From Mesaphorura yosii (Eukaryota; Arthropoda; Collembola; Poduromorpha; Tullbergiidae), in contig WIXG01000034.1 of the NCBI GenBank assembly GCA_009869945.1, forward strand, positions 124,001 to 188,000: a DNA stretch of 64,000 nt. The letters run 5' to 3'. Made by a program: the position numbers and the translations under genes. Positions 1 through 13,745 of the stretch are shown one piece after another (position 1 is the first letter of the stretch; every line of letters starts with the position of its first letter). The notes under the pieces were generated by a model, which was given only the letters and a program-made list of their open reading frames with translations, searched no databases and had not been told where the DNA came from.

Positions 1-3000
1 CTGAGATAACCCTTTTTAAAATGGCTAAACACGAAACAGGTCGGTTGGTGGTTGGCTCATTTGGGAATTGCAGTCTGACACAAAGGACTGCCGACCAGTG
101 CCAGTTACTTTGTATAGCGCATTGACATGGCAGATTGTAACATTTTTTGCATAATTTATTGTAAATGCTCGGGCATTAGAGTTCATATCTCGGAGTAATA
201 ATAATTTAGAGCCTGCTTATTTATGGCAAAGAATTTATAATACTTATGTACACGTATATACTAGTACGCATAGCACAGTCCTCAGTGCGTACGTAATAAG
301 GCAAGCCCCAAAATAGTCGCACTGACTGACTTCCGTAGCACCGCACGGCTTAGAATGGCATGGCGGATTGAACTGACGGACATACTCAAGTGTAACTAAT
401 TCATTCATAAATAAAAGTCTCGGTGTAATAAGCACAAGTCTCGATGCATAGTCGTACAGTTTAATCTCAAACTTCAGATTGTTGTGCCTTCGCTCTCATA
501 ACACGGCGCAATGCACTGCGCGCGTCACTCTGCTAAAGTTGCTCAGCCAGCAGCACACTTTCATTTGCATGACATTGAATCATGATTATTGCAAAACATT
601 AAGAGATTTGAATCTCGTGAAATATTATTTCATTCCGAGTCTTCAGCGCATGCTTTGCTTTGGGTATGCAGAAACAGCAGTCACTTTCTCTCGGCTGTAC
701 CGTTGAAATGTGGGGCTGTCGTTTAAGCTGAGCTAAACTGTTCTAGTTTCAATCTCATTCCTCAACACACGTGAACACTGAACACGAACTCAAGTGCCGA
801 ATTCGGAGTCCAGGATGTGGAAAAGTTTAGCGATACAAGAACAAAACACAATTGTGCAAACACAATTAAAGTTGTTGCTTTGTTCAGCAGGCCAGACAAG
901 GCAAAATTAGAAATAACAATGGATAAAAATATGCGCCGCGTCTTGAAACAAGTGGACTTCGTCCAAATGGAGTTCGTCCGGTTCTTGACTTTCATATTAG
1001 ATTAAGTCCATATTTATTTACAACATTGGAGGAAATGGAAAAGTAAATTAGAGGCTCGGCAAACAAATTGATTTATACACTTTTCCTTTCAAGGTCCTCG
1101 TCGACTCGTCTTTTTTGCGTCTGCCCCACTGCACTGGACCAAAGACTCAGACCAGAACCGAGGTCCTCGTCGTCAATGCAATAATCATATGGGAAAGGAA
1201 GATGAATTAGAGTTCAAAAGGTTCAACACAATTGACTTGAGAGAGTCTTGCGGGAAATGCAACACAACAAAGAACGAACGTGAAAAATTATAGAGGAGAG
1301 AGACAAGAAATAAAATTGTGAGCCCAATCATCATCCAGAGAACTGTTCAAAGAGGAGAAATAACGCCAAGACGAAGAAACCAAACCAAACCAAGTTTGAT
1401 TGTGCCCAAGAAGTAGGAAACTTTCCTCATGTCTCGCACAGCCGTGCTCGGGTCTTCTAGTTTGAAATTCTATAGCTACTTGTGCACTTGTATCTTCATT
1501 CCATCATAATCATGCCGTAATATATTACCCGAGCGTGTATTTCGATAAAGGAATTCGGCAATCATTTCTTACTACATTTTTCGTACTCGTGAACTTTTTG
1601 GCTTCCAATAACAATAGAAATAATACAATAATTGTACTCTGTGAAATATTCAATGAAGGAGAAGACTGAATGAGAGGGTAGACTTGGGTAGAATGGTAGA
1701 AAGAATAATAACGATAATCTCGCGTTGGGTTTTCACAATTCACGAGCAATAACAGGGAATAATAATAAAAATATACATTTACGGCGGATTCATGAGTCGA
1801 GTCGAGTCTCGAGCACACAAACACGTGAAATTTGTTGCTCGTCGGACGGAAGGAGTCACTCCTCACGTTTTCATGTCTCATTTTTTTCTTGTTCTTGTTC
1901 TCGCACTTTTGTTCACTTCTTTACTTGCATTTAATGTTCACGCACCATCGTCGTTTGTTGTTATTGCCTTTACCATTGCTTTTGCTTACTCGAAATCGGA
2001 ATTCAATCATGATTAGCACCTTTTGGTCTTTCCTTTCGAATTTTCGCCTTTAATCACAGAAAATATCTTACTCATAAGAATGATTCACCGTGGGTTTAGA
2101 AACCAGTAATCAGCATTGCATTCATTTCTGCCCAAACTCGTGATTATTGACTCACATTTCAATGAAGAAGAGTCACACACCAGAATTCCGCTCAATATTC
2201 AGTGCGGCGCGCGTGAGAGACGAAATCAACCCAAACAGACAGATAATCTGGTTTAGGCTCCAATGATTTGCAAATTCCCATGTGTGCGTTCACTGTAAAA
2301 ATTCGCCATTAAATTTCTGTACTCGGAAAGTAGGCCAGTCTGGAATTATGCAAATTAAATTTTATGAATGATTTTGTTAGTCCACGATTGCATTCCGAGG
2401 CCTCCCCGATGATCCTCCTTCCAATTCTGCCCAGCACTAAGCCTTTTGTATGAAATGGAGAATAGAAACACGATTCACGCTACGTTCAAGTGTTAAAGCT
2501 CGTCCACTATTCACCCGCGCCAGCAGTAATAGGAAAATAATTTATGAGATAAGACCAGGGAGTGTCTTCCTCATTGTGTTGGTAAATATAAAAAACACAG
2601 AGTCATCTTTTTATGTTAATCATGTTGTGTTTTCCTGATTATCTTTGACAACAATGTTCGTATGATAATCCCATAATATATGTTACAGTCTAATATTAGG
2701 ATACTAAATTATGTTGAGTGCAATGGCTCAGGGTGGGCCGGACTTCATTCCTCGTGGAAAACAGAACAACATTCGCTTGGACCCCAGCTTCGCGTTTAGG
2801 TTCGTTTTTCTCATTGCACAGCACAAACATGAATTCATTCCACGTAAAGCGTAATTATGAATGTTTTGACATTTATTCAAGTACGCACTGGCGAGCCGAA
2901 TCTGTGTGCGAATTGGCATTGTACAAGGTGAGCAAGACGGCAAGATTTACACTGCTCCCGGATCCGCCTCGTTGCGGTCACCGCATGCTGGAACTCTCGT

Positions 3001-6000
3001 GGTTAGTATTGCTTATCATAATTATGGTTTATTGTTATGCATTCTCTCATCTCTCCATGCTATTAATTCAAATTTTCACTAATTGTCTTAAATTATCAGC
3101 CTCAGAGCATATTTTGTATGTACAATGTGTCTGTTGCATGTCTGTTGTCTCTCCTGCCATGCGAGCCGCCGGTCGAGTCAAGATGTGAAGAGTATTAAAA
3201 ATAATTACAATCATGCCTTTCCTTTTCCATCGTGTTTTGTGCAGCAGCGTGTTGCGCTGCTTTCAGCTGGCCTGGTCTGCGTGAGGCCTCACGGAAAGCG
3301 ATTCACGATTATAAAGAATATTTCGCATTTCTCGCAATAAAAAGACGTCTCAGAATTTTATAAAAGCGACGCTGCGTCTGCACGGCTTTCGGAAGAGTTG
3401 CACGAATCCGCAATCTGCTGCTTTTGATGATTATGTAGTCATTGTACTCAGCTCTCGTGTTTTGCATGGACAGGGATGGTCATTCTCTTGACTTCATTTA
3501 CATGCGTGAATGTGAATGCAAAATGCTTCTTCAAGAAGATACACACGTAAAAGCGCCAAACGCGATGCGTGAAGCAGAAATTAATGGGTTTTGGTCTTTC
3601 GATGATTGATATCTAAATAAAATGAAGAGTTCAACATAATTATTACTAAAATATAGCACAACTTAACGTATAAGGAATTAGGCTTAAGAATGAGATACAT
3701 TCTGGAGTAACCTGTACTTATTTTCTCAGTTCATGACATGGCAAGTGCCTATTATCCAAACTCAACTCTATTTACAAGTTGTGATGTAAAATTTTATTTG
3801 CGATCGCACGGCCGGTCAGAGTCAAGCCGTCCGGGCGCGTGGAATTGTTTGTCTTCGATCCTTTCTCAGATTCGAGTGCCTGCCTGCTTAACAAGCCGAG
3901 ACTAACGAAATGCTTGCACGCATGCAAGATGTGAAAAGCCACAGCGAAATTCATGTGACCAAAGCTTCACAGCAAGACGATCACGAATTTATTTAAATCA
4001 CACAATAAATTACTCACAGGCGGTTGCATAATTCTATGGCTGGGCCAGCATGAAATATGAAAGCAACAAATCTAATTTACATCAACAACAGACAACAATG
4101 AAATGACTTGGATTATAATAACGGTATCAACGTGAGACCGATAACGCCGAAGATAATTCTGGGTTGCAGGTCTGTAAGGATTTTGAGAAATCTGGTAGCA
4201 GGTATTTGGCTACCAATTCAGCTCCTGAAACCTGACTCGTGATCTTGCGTGTAGTCTCATTGTTATGATTGCCACTAACTGGGTAAGGTAAATACGCAAG
4301 TGAAGTGAAGCTTTGTGTTTTGACAGGATATGAATTTTCTTCGTTGCATTGTCATTAAATGGAAGGGTTTTCAGGCAGAAGATGGAAATCAGTTTAAAAC
4401 CACAGGAAAATGTAGGCTGGGGAACGGATGGGTGCTACATTTTTATATAATGAAATTTTTTTTACTCTTTTCTACTTGCCCGGCTACAAAAGCGCACTGG
4501 AGCAATGTTATTAGATTACATTTTTCAGCTCTCCTTTCCCACCGTGTCAAGAAGAGATGAAAATAAACAACAACAATGATAGGTGAATCCTTCCTCCAAA
4601 TTCACTCATCTTATTATTAACTGCTGCTCGGATCAACATCAAATTAAAGTGTCTCCTCAACACATACCCGTCTTGTTAGGGCTCATGCGCCCTAACACGA
4701 TATAATCCGGCTTCGGTCTTGGTGCATTTTTGACGCGTATCATTCGGAATCGAGGCAAAGGCGAGTCAATGATGATACCACAATTTATTAATACGAACAA
4801 ACTACACCGTCATTATTACGCTGCCTTGATGCATTTAACCGTTGGTGCACTTAATGATTCTCTTTCCAGGTTGGCTTTAAGGCTACTTTTAAGGTTACTT
4901 TTATTGTATAGTTGAAGAAAACGTACACCACATGGCTGGCTGACTACATGGCTTGGCTTCGACTTTTTATGCTCTCGTTTCTGGCAAAGTCGAAGGGTTC
5001 GGTTCAACTTTTAGTCAGACCGGCCAGTGCCTGTGATCATTTCAAAACTAATAGTAGTGCACTTTATATTTTCGAAAAGTGAAGAATAATTTATGACTTT
5101 AATGCCTAAAAAGATTTCTTGAATATAACACGAACAAAAACGAAACACCAAAAGTCGGAAGACTGCTTCAGGGTTTGTTTACTCTTCTTGTCATGTTTTT
5201 ATGACTTGGATTACACAACACGAGAGAGAATGGGCCAGACCCAGAAAGATGAGCTTAGTGTTACACTTATACCCTTGTACATTTATCCTTCCTTTTTGCT
5301 GAATTCTAAAGCGCTCATGTAAGAGAAGATTTCTTTCGCCAGCGAAGTCGAATCAAAGTCACACTTGCGGTGCGTGCTCTGTGCTTCTGTTGGGTGAAAT
5401 CAAACATTTATTGAAGGCACGCATAATAAATCCAGTGAAATCTGTTCTGTTTCTTGTAACCATCATTTAAAATTAATGACATGTTACAATTCATATTTTG
5501 TTCACCTAACTCCTGATTCTGGACCAGGTTATAAATAACGTGAAAAAAGTCGGGAGCCAAATCTGGGATGCCTTACCTTTTGCCTGAAGCTGAGAGATTC
5601 TTGCCTTCTTGCTACCGCAAAATATATGCACAGAATTTTAATAAATCAATAGTGGCAGCATTTCCATCCAATTTTAATTTGAAGCAAGCAGGGAATGCAC
5701 AAGATTGTGGCGAGCTTTTGGCAAGTTGTGCAATCATAATAATAACCAACAAATAAATGCGAATGTTTACCGATTGCCCAAGAAAGTCAAACACTTCACG
5801 ACACGGCACATTCCGAATTAATGAAGAAAAGTTCTGGTTCACATCGATTAAAATTACGGTGACAATAACTTATAGCTCGGCATGCCAAATGCCAACTTGC
5901 GTCAACCTCAGGTCCCGTTTCGCTCTCCTATTTGTCAGTGCTGCGTGCTTAATTAGCACGGTCCCCATTCATTTACGAAAGCGCATGCAAAACTGAAATT

Positions 6001-9000
6001 ATGATGGTCATAACAATAAATAATGTAAGAACAAACGCAGATTAAGGCAAGACCGTCCCCGAAAGTAAGCACAAACTAAATTAATACGCTTTCACAATTC
6101 GGCCCCAATTTATGACGAAATAACACGGCATGGTCATTTCACAAAAGCATACGCTGGGCGTATGCATGACGTAGTGTGCGGCCAGCATTTGAGGTCAAAG
6201 CATAAACAAAGTTCAACTAAAGCAATGTTCGGGATGGTTAGGTAGCTACTGTCTGACATTTGCAGAATGTCAACTTCATGTCGGTTGACTTGAGAGCCTC
6301 AATCTTACGCAACTTTTGCGCTAAGAGTTTACCCAAAGGAGTGGTTCACTTCAGACCTTGAGTTTACCGGTGCCTTTTGAACTTTGGTCACAGTGAATTG
6401 CCACCAAAAGACAAAAATTCAACTTATTGAACCAGTCTAAGGTCCAAGTTGAAGATGCATCACGAATGGCATTATTTCTTTGGTTCAAGAATTCTTGAAT
6501 TGTCCAAATAAAGGCGGACCAGTGCATAAATACAAACTCATGCTGATGTTGGGATTCCATTGCACAAGAAACCAATATTTGAATGATTTATCATAGAAAT
6601 GCATTTGGTATAAACAAAAAATGTAAGGAATTCCTAAATTGATATGTAAAAGAAGTTCTAATCTTAACTGAGCACGGAAATAGGCTTCTTGTGTGGAATA
6701 ATGTGGGTATAACCTTAAGCAAACAAGAAGCACACTAGAAGCAGTAGCGCTGTGACTCTGACTGGGTGGCTAAATAAAGAAGACAAGCCTAGGATTTTAA
6801 TTCCTACCTACGATAGCCCATGGCTCATAGGCTTTCTCCAGACCCGAGATAAAGTGAGCATAATTTATGACCTTGCAGCTCTGAATTTAACTGCATGCTT
6901 TGCTTTCCATGTTCGACTCTCGCATAAATCATAGGAAGTTTATCTCAATAGTTCCTGGCTGAACAAAGTTTGGATTCAAGTTTAACCTGGCGATAATTAC
7001 GGAGAAGAATTCTTCAAATAAATCAAATTCGACGTAAACGAGTAACCTGTGATATCTTCATTTTCTACACCACCACTCGCTGTACATCTGGATATTAAAT
7101 TAGAAGACTGCAGGAGTAATTCAAGACGAGTCTCGGAGGTTCAATCGCACACGTCTGCTTGAGCCTCGTCTCGTGATATTTGCACTGACGTCCAGCGAAT
7201 GCGATCAAATGTCCAATTCCTGCGTGTGCTTGTTGGACGTTCGCGAATTCATGCAGTGGATTGAAACGGCAAAGGCGATGGAAAAGCATTGTTTGTTCGA
7301 CTGGCCACTACATGGTGCATTAATCCTGTTTATTTTGGACGATAGAATCCTACCGCTTTCTACGTGCTTCACGTTAATATGATTTCGCTATTCGCTGCGC
7401 ATTTAATTCGACTCGAAGTGCTGGTCTTATTTTAAAATCAGTTTGAAAGTAGTGCGGCGGCGACTTACGCTTGAGTTGATTAAACTTTTCCAGGCAAGGA
7501 TGGAAGGAATCGCTGGTGTTCTGAAGAGCCGTGTATATTTTTACGCATTACTGTTCCGATCTACGTTAACTCTGTTTAGTTTACAGATCACAGCAACCAG
7601 ATCGCAATCACACGTTCCAAACTGGCAGTAGCAAAGCGATAGAGAAGAATCAAGTCTCAAGAGTTGGTTGTGCCGTTCGTCGTGTTGTACTGTAAAATGA
7701 ATTTATAGATTATTTGGGACGAGGAAGAGTTTGCAGAGGCAGAGACACTTGATCTTATTATTCGTTGGCGATAAACGGCAATGCTTCGCTCGGGTTCGCT
7801 TCAGTTCGTTGTCTTCGTCCTCGCGGAGGATTGAAACCATTGTTAACAGTGGAAATGAGAGAAAACAGGCTCAATGAATCGATTCACATTATTTCGTTGA
7901 GTTGGCGGCCCCGACGGTACACTTTTATTTGACGGCACAGTACAAGCTAAATTTGGCGAGAGAAGGAAGCAATCGACCACGAGAGATCGAGATCGTGCGA
8001 TTTCTCTTTGAGGTCGAACGACGAAACGAATTAAAATAGAAAAATGGTTTCTAAACTTACGTGCAAACTTCAGCATCCAAAGGCGGTTTGGTCACATTGA
8101 TTTTGCAATAAAGCTGTAATTAGTTGAACTGCTTCCTAATTGATTTGTTCTCCAAATTATCAGGTTTGTCAGGTAATTGTAAATAGCAGCATTTCGCGGC
8201 ACATAACGTGACTCGACACATAGTAATTAATTATGCATTTTCGAAAAGTAATTGTGATGTGCAACGCAGGACGCAAAATTTCAGATTTTAATTTGTACTG
8301 GTGCAATTTCAATTTGATTGACATGAACGAATGCTAGTTGATTTACAATTGCAACTGCAGTGCTGCAGCAATGCACGGATGGGCTGAAGGCCGAGATGTG
8401 AAATTTCCATTGCGGCGGCGCTACCGTTTTGAGCATGAAAGTGCAGATTTTAATCGAAACTTCCAATCATGGGTCGAGAATGAGTGATTTGGTGATTGAA
8501 ATTGAATAGAAGCGAAACCACGAATTTATTTACGCAATGTTTACATTCAGATCAATGTTACAATGTAAGCCTTTCTGTTACATCCACGTTCTATTCATTC
8601 TCAAAGGTGCAACTCACCAAAGGATAAGAATAACATTGTTTTCATCATTCAACTCTATTTATGCGTATCATCTAAAGAATTCAAAGAAGGCCCTAAGCAT
8701 ACTGGATGCAACGGGGCCCAAGCCACGATAAGCATTTCTTTTAATTTTTTTCATTTGAGGTGCGATGCGATGGATGATGATGCACAACTGACATTAAAAG
8801 CGTGAGATTTTCGACAGGAATCTTTCAAACATTTTATTATTTGTACTTGTGTGTGAGGAGTGTTTGGAGGCTGTGGCTGTCAGAATCAGCAAAGTAAAGG
8901 CAAAGGAAAAGAAGAAAGTTGAGTGAATGAATCTGACTCAAAAAGGTAGATGAAGTACAAAAAATTTGATTGACAGGTTGAATAATAAACGCAACCTTTG

Positions 9001-11580
9001 GCTTGGGTTGGCTTCTCTCACTCGTACTCGTCTTGGTTTATCCCATATTTCCCATCCTACAGTCTAAGAAAACGAGCACTCGTTCTCGAGTACGAACGCT
9101 AATAACAATTCAACCCTTGTTTGCATTTTTGAAACAAAAAAGTTGAATATTGAATACAGGCTTCAGTATCATGCTGCTTTTAAATTGCTTTATTGCATTT
9201 GCATTGTTTTTATTATTGTGTTACAGGCTGGGTGTCTACTTGCCGTTCCTTTTTGCAATTTGTAAATAAACTGATAATTATTTTCTCAAAACTCCCTTCT
9301 GCTTGTTCCTGAGTCTTGGGAAACAAAATATACTACAAATTATAAGATTTTTAATCCCATCCTCATTCCTCTTGCGCAATTCAATTAACGATGCATTATT
9401 TTATGTGTTCACGCATTCCTCGCAGTCTGTTTACAGGGTTTTTGTAATTAATGATTACCTACAGTCAGACTCCTCTGTGATTGCGATGATAAGCATGGAA
9501 GCAAATGCAACACAGCGCAGCGCAGCAGTCAGCCACAGTCAGGCAAATTTTGCAATCTTTCTCACAGGATGAGCCAAGAAAGCAAAGAGGAGGAACAGAA
9601 TTTTCTTAAATACCATAAAATCATGTCGTGGTTTTCTTTTAATCATAATTGAATATCAGGTTCAGATCTTTAACAGCGCTGCTGCCTTGGCCGTTACTGT
9701 TACTGTACGTCTGACCTCCGCGTAACTCGTACATAATCATAGGATTGGATCCACATTATTACAAGGGAGGTGGTGTTCGTTTGACAGTATTGTGACGGGC
9801 TTAAAGCTTGAGCGGTGGAATGATGACGAAGTGGAAACACAAATCAACTGAAACGAGATGGACGAGACTTTCACTCATCGTGCAGTGCAGTACGGTGCAT
9901 TCCTTTCGATACACCTCCAAACAGGGCTCTTTCAAATAAAATTGGAATATAAATAAATAATTATTGCCATGTCCGAATAAAGGTGTGTGAGTTGTAAATG
10001 CACCACAACAATCGCGTGTGTGCCTAATTTTAAGTACGCTTATGCGTACGGATACAAAACCACAAACACAAACATGACCAATGACTGGGCTCGGAGTCAA
10101 ACGCATTCAAACGCATCTCGCGTCCAAGTCCCGACCTCATGCCGCGTTGCATTATGGGAATGAGATTTCTGACTTGCAGCGTTCTTGGCTTGACTCCGTA
10201 GGTGGTTGGTGTAACTAACACCTCGAAATGAATGACCTCACACATGTTACACTGCTCTGCTGCAGTGCAGCGTCAGCGCAAGAATGTATCATGACCAAAG
10301 GAAATGATGGCCCGAAGAGATGCAAATGGTAAGTGAGAAATGTGGGATTGGATTGGAAATGTGCAGCACCAAAATCTCAAGCTCACTAGTTAAATTCAAA
10401 GATTCCTCTTCAGCTGCATCGGACATAATGCTTAAGTTGAAATAAAAGGCCAAGGAAATGCATCTCACATAATTTTTAATTTTGTTGACTCGTTGGCTGC
10501 TTGCTGTCTGCCTCAGTCAGATTTGAATTGGGCAATTCGGCAACTGTTTATGCACTTGTAACAACAATTTCAGAGTTGGCTAGCGTTGGTTCATTGTATT
10601 GTATAATTCTATGGTCTCAGGGATGTTTATCTGGGCGCTTTCGTTTATGGAATCTGAACGTGCATTTGGAACGTACTTAGTTTCCCATTTTCTCATTTTA
10701 TTGTTGTTGTTTGTGGCTTTTGACTCCAGTCTTTCTGTTAAAGCTATAACCGTATCTCATCCAAGAAAGAGCAACATGCAGCGTACCCGCCGCGTCTTGC
10801 CATGTTCGCTAGTATTTATGATTATGGTCACCTCGAGCACGAAGCTTATGCTTGGGCCGGGATAAAATCAAGTGTTGCCTCCTCGTCAGCGCCAGACCAA
10901 ATATTCTGCTACTCGCTTGGAATGCCCGAAATTGTGCGAGTCCAGACCCTCTGCATAACACATTTCCGCGTTCATTTCCTAGCCATGCCGCCATGCATTA
11001 TTGATCTCAATGCTATCACAACTTTAACCCTTTGGTAAGTATTTCTGTCTGGTTCAGGTTCTCGAAAACTGGTTAAATGCGTTCTTTCACCGCAAACGCG
11101 ATTTGGCCAGGATTCCTCTCAGCCATCTCGGCCCGGCGCAGCTTGGATGCAAAATAAGGCTTAGAATTAGGTCACGCAAATCCATCACTGTTCATGCAAA
11201 TGAAATTCCGTAATCTGTCTAAATAGTAAAGAGATCGACGCAGGGTTTCACTTTTACACTAAAAACCATCAAACGATCAGCCATCCAGCAGCGTTCGCAA
11301 ATTGGTATTTCCTTGTGACACTTGATGTTTACGTATTTTCAATAATTAAGTCGAAGACAAGGCACGAAAAGCAATTTGATTCCATTGTGGTCATGAAATT
11401 TTCCAAAACGACTTCAAATTTACTAAAATCCATAAAACAGTTCGCCTCTTTTGTGATTTTGTTGTTAAAACGGTGTTCACGCAGTTGCATTAATTGAAGG
11501 CTTTGAAAGTGGTTCATTGGTTCATGATTTCGTTGCTTAATTAATTTCCGTGTTCTGAATATCACTATACACTTGTTTAC
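1..11580 (-). other. Presumed first coding intron of gene A (partial), no recognisable exon
   Basis: The stretch lies downstream, on the minus strand, of the gene A signal-peptide exon whose donor is at 11579-11580, so I infer it is intron running off the left edge. I see no exon with a good acceptor, donor and coding texture on either strand. The longest open frame (2718-3188, plus strand) reads like random sequence. I found no good minus-strand juxtaposed acceptor/donor site here, unlike in the intron of gene B. A 16-bp perfect palindrome sits at 6484-6499. If gene A has a short second intron or ends nearby, part of this stretch would instead be intergenic. Confidence 0.45.
6484..6499. repeat. 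16-bp perfect palindrome TTCAAGAATTCTTGAA
   Basis: The sequence equals its own reverse complement over 16 bases and contains two overlapping TTCnnGAA units, a spacing seen in heat-shock-factor sites. A third correctly phased unit is absent, so a functional heat-shock element is not supported. Confidence 0.4.
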
Positions 11581-11659
11581 CTGTTTTGAAGCTCCCCACG
11601 ACCGACACAGCGAAGAGTGCGTTTAGAATCCACAAACGCTGAAGTATTTTGAAAGCCAT
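11581..11659 (-). CDS. Gene A: start-codon exon, signal peptide (5' part of a secreted or membrane protein)
   Basis: The start codon is at 11659-11657 and the exon encodes 26 codons plus one base before a GTAAAC donor at 11580-11579. The peptide runs MAFKILQRLW, then a hydrophobic core (ILNALFAVSVVG), then SFKTG: a short basic head, a roughly 12-residue core and a small-residue end, as in a cleavable signal peptide. The intron is phase 1, usual after signal peptides of extracellular proteins. The peptide start, the FKTG end and the splice junction match gene B at 19102-19198, including the shared string CTTCAAAACAGGT, and this is the main reason to believe both. An in-frame ATG at 11725-11723 lies inside the upstream acceptor region, so I did not use it. 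The mature protein is outside the window and its family is unknown. Confidence 0.62.
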
Positions 11660-11702
11660 GATTGCGTAAGGGCGTTGTGATTCGTTCAAAGGTTCCGTGT
11701 TC
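11660..11702 (-). other. Gene A: 5' UTR part of the start-codon exon
   Basis: Reading the minus strand, a pyrimidine-leaning tract ends in GTTTGCAG just before position 11702, a good 3' splice site. The 43 bases from there to the start codon hold no other ATG. The 5' UTR of gene A would therefore be split by an intron, with its first exon further right (higher coordinates). If the acceptor is not used, the exon simply extends upstream. Confidence 0.5.
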
Positions 11703-13224
11703 CTGCAAACAAATTGCAAAATCATGAAGCGGTTTTGTAGATACAGATTTTGACTAATTATTTCTCTCGCGAGTTTCTATTTTTGCAACGTGAATAATAT
11801 TCAGGATTAATTTTAACAAATTCCACTTTCAGCAGCCGAATACAAATGAATGTAGGCTGCTCCCGCGAAGAATGTGGAATGAATGAAATATTAGCGAAGC
11901 GCAAAGGATTCTCCTCCGTGCGATTCGAGCAGAGATGAAAGTCGAGCCTGCTCGACTGATGCTGTGCCAATGCCGTACTGCAATCTGCAATTTTAGCACT
12001 CTGGCTCTCTTTCCCTTGCAAATTACAGATTTATGTCAAAAATTCTAATGGAGTATTTGTTTAGGTTCAACAAAATGTAGCCCCACAGTTACGAGTGTGC
12101 ATATATAAATCACAAATGCCACTAACGGCCTGGCTTGACTTGCTTTTGCTTCTTTTCACAATGCAGCTTGCAAAACTCTTCGCACAAGGCGCACTTTCTT
12201 TCTACGCGGAAAATATTATTATGTATTCTTTGAGCAGAAATTATTATGGATTCTGCTTGGGTTTGGCGGTGAAATCTCGTTCTTTACACCACACACAGCA
12301 GAGCCACTTTGTTCATAGTCTTATTCGACCGGGCCACGGGACCGGCAACTATTTCTAAAGAATCCGTGAATGGATCAGCAAAACTTTGGCTCGTTTTTCT
12401 TCGCCGGCAAGCGTAGACATGCAGGGCGATGCAGTGTAATGTAGAAGGCAATGGCAGAATCTCAGCTTTGCGGCTCCTAACCATCTTGCACCGCTCTGTG
12501 GAGACTGAGACAGAGATTTGCTGTAACTGCATAGTGTACCAGCAGCGATGGGATGCGTATTTTACATTAAATGAGTATGCTGATGTAATTCAAAGGTTTA
12601 ATGTGATAAATTACTCTCGTAAATTCGTAATGGTTTCACTACGCACAGGAAAGAGTGCCATTGCTGCCTTCGCACTGGCAGCGGCAGTGAATGCATACGC
12701 ATGCATGGAGGATCACAAGGTTAGTATTATAGCAGGGTTGAATTCTTTATGCGCTATGCCCGCTATTCATTCAATTTTTCACAAAGTAATTGTGTCTTAT
12801 CGAAACTCAATTCTTCCACAGCTGTATTTGGGCTCCTTAAGAGTTTTAATTATTTAAGGTACTTCCTCGCCTCGTTAATTCGCTTTTAACTATTCACTGG
12901 TAACTTCAGTGTTGTTTCTTAGTGGTGAGCACTGAGTTTTTCAGCAAGTCGTCCTGTTCGCTGCTCAAAAATCAAGAAACTGTCGTTAGTGAAATAAGTT
13001 GTGAAGTGACGTCACTGTGTTGCAGAACGCTCTCCCTTGTCTCGCCTCGTCTTTGCTGGTTGAGCGCAATCTTCTTTTGGGCCTTCAAGGCCTGTCATCT
13101 GTTGTTTAAGATGACACTGCACACCACTGTGCGGAGCCCGCACTACAATGATCAGGCTCTTCGTGAGGGATGATTGTTCTATTAGCTTTTATGTCCAGTA
13201 CGATTATTAATGTGAATTCAACCC
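11703..13224. other. Shared 5' region between genes A and B, left part
   Basis: Probably a 5' UTR intron or upstream region of gene A. The one thing of note is a plus-strand frame (12630-12719) that reads like a signal peptide and ends at a donor-like AAG|GTTAGT. It lacks support and is listed only as a finding. Confidence 0.35.
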
Positions 13225-13745
13225 TCATTTAAGGCCGGATCCACTACGATGTCCAGTCCCGGAGCGTCACCACTGCCGTTCCCCAACCAATTTCATTCTA
13301 CAACGCATCAGGCGGCCGGCGCGTGGCTTCGAAGTTGACTGGGTCTCCCTATAGGACTCGAACTCTTCAAACCAGCGGTGCACCCCAAGTACTCCAAGGA
13401 TGATGTAGGAGTGCCCAGCACGTTACTGCAGTCCTCGGGCCTACAATTTTCCGCTTCAACGAGTGTCACTTGCCATTCAGCGAGGAAATGTGGCCTCTGT
13501 CCTTGGCACGCTGCCAGCTGGTGCTGGTTTCGATGAGGCCTCTGTGATTTAAACTTTCACCCTCAGCTGTTCGTGATTTTATACTTATCTGTTCTTTTTA
13601 ATTCTTAGCTTTTATTCCGATCTTTGTGTAGACTCGGTTTTTTTTTTCATGTGCTCATTCCCTGCGTTTCCACAGCGCAGTTTATTAAAATTACTTTCAT
13701 GTGTGTAACTTACTCTTGGCGATAATGCAATAAATTCAATTCAAG
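13225..13745 (+). mobile_element. Broken 3' remnant of a reverse-transcriptase element, probably non-LTR (LINE)
   Basis: This GC-richer island in AT-rich surroundings ends with AATAAA (13729-13734) and a short ATTCA-type tail (to 13744), as non-LTR retrotransposons often do. Frame 13439-13552 closes with RVSLAIQRGNVASVLGTL and a stop shortly after. I recognise this as the C-terminal tail of a reverse-transcriptase protein family widespread in crustaceans and cnidarians. Only the last part of the ORF and the 3' UTR remain. The frame is broken more than once and the copy looks old. AATTCAA occurs near both ends and could be a target-site duplication. The clade is not determined, and assignment to LINE rests on the tail form. 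Confidence 0.5.

Noticed and set aside
2718-3188. Longest open frame in the window (156 codons, plus strand)
   Set aside because: No recognisable domain, random-looking composition, and a length expected by chance in 64 kb read in six frames.
5570-5610. Minus-strand acceptor followed by a 7-nt interval and GTAAGG in the gene A intron
   Set aside because: A 7-nt exon would be extraordinary and the acceptor context is only fair.
8160-8180. TTGTCAG|GTAATT as a ratchet site
   Set aside because: Wrong strand for gene A, outside the gene B intron, weak pyrimidine tract and weak donor.
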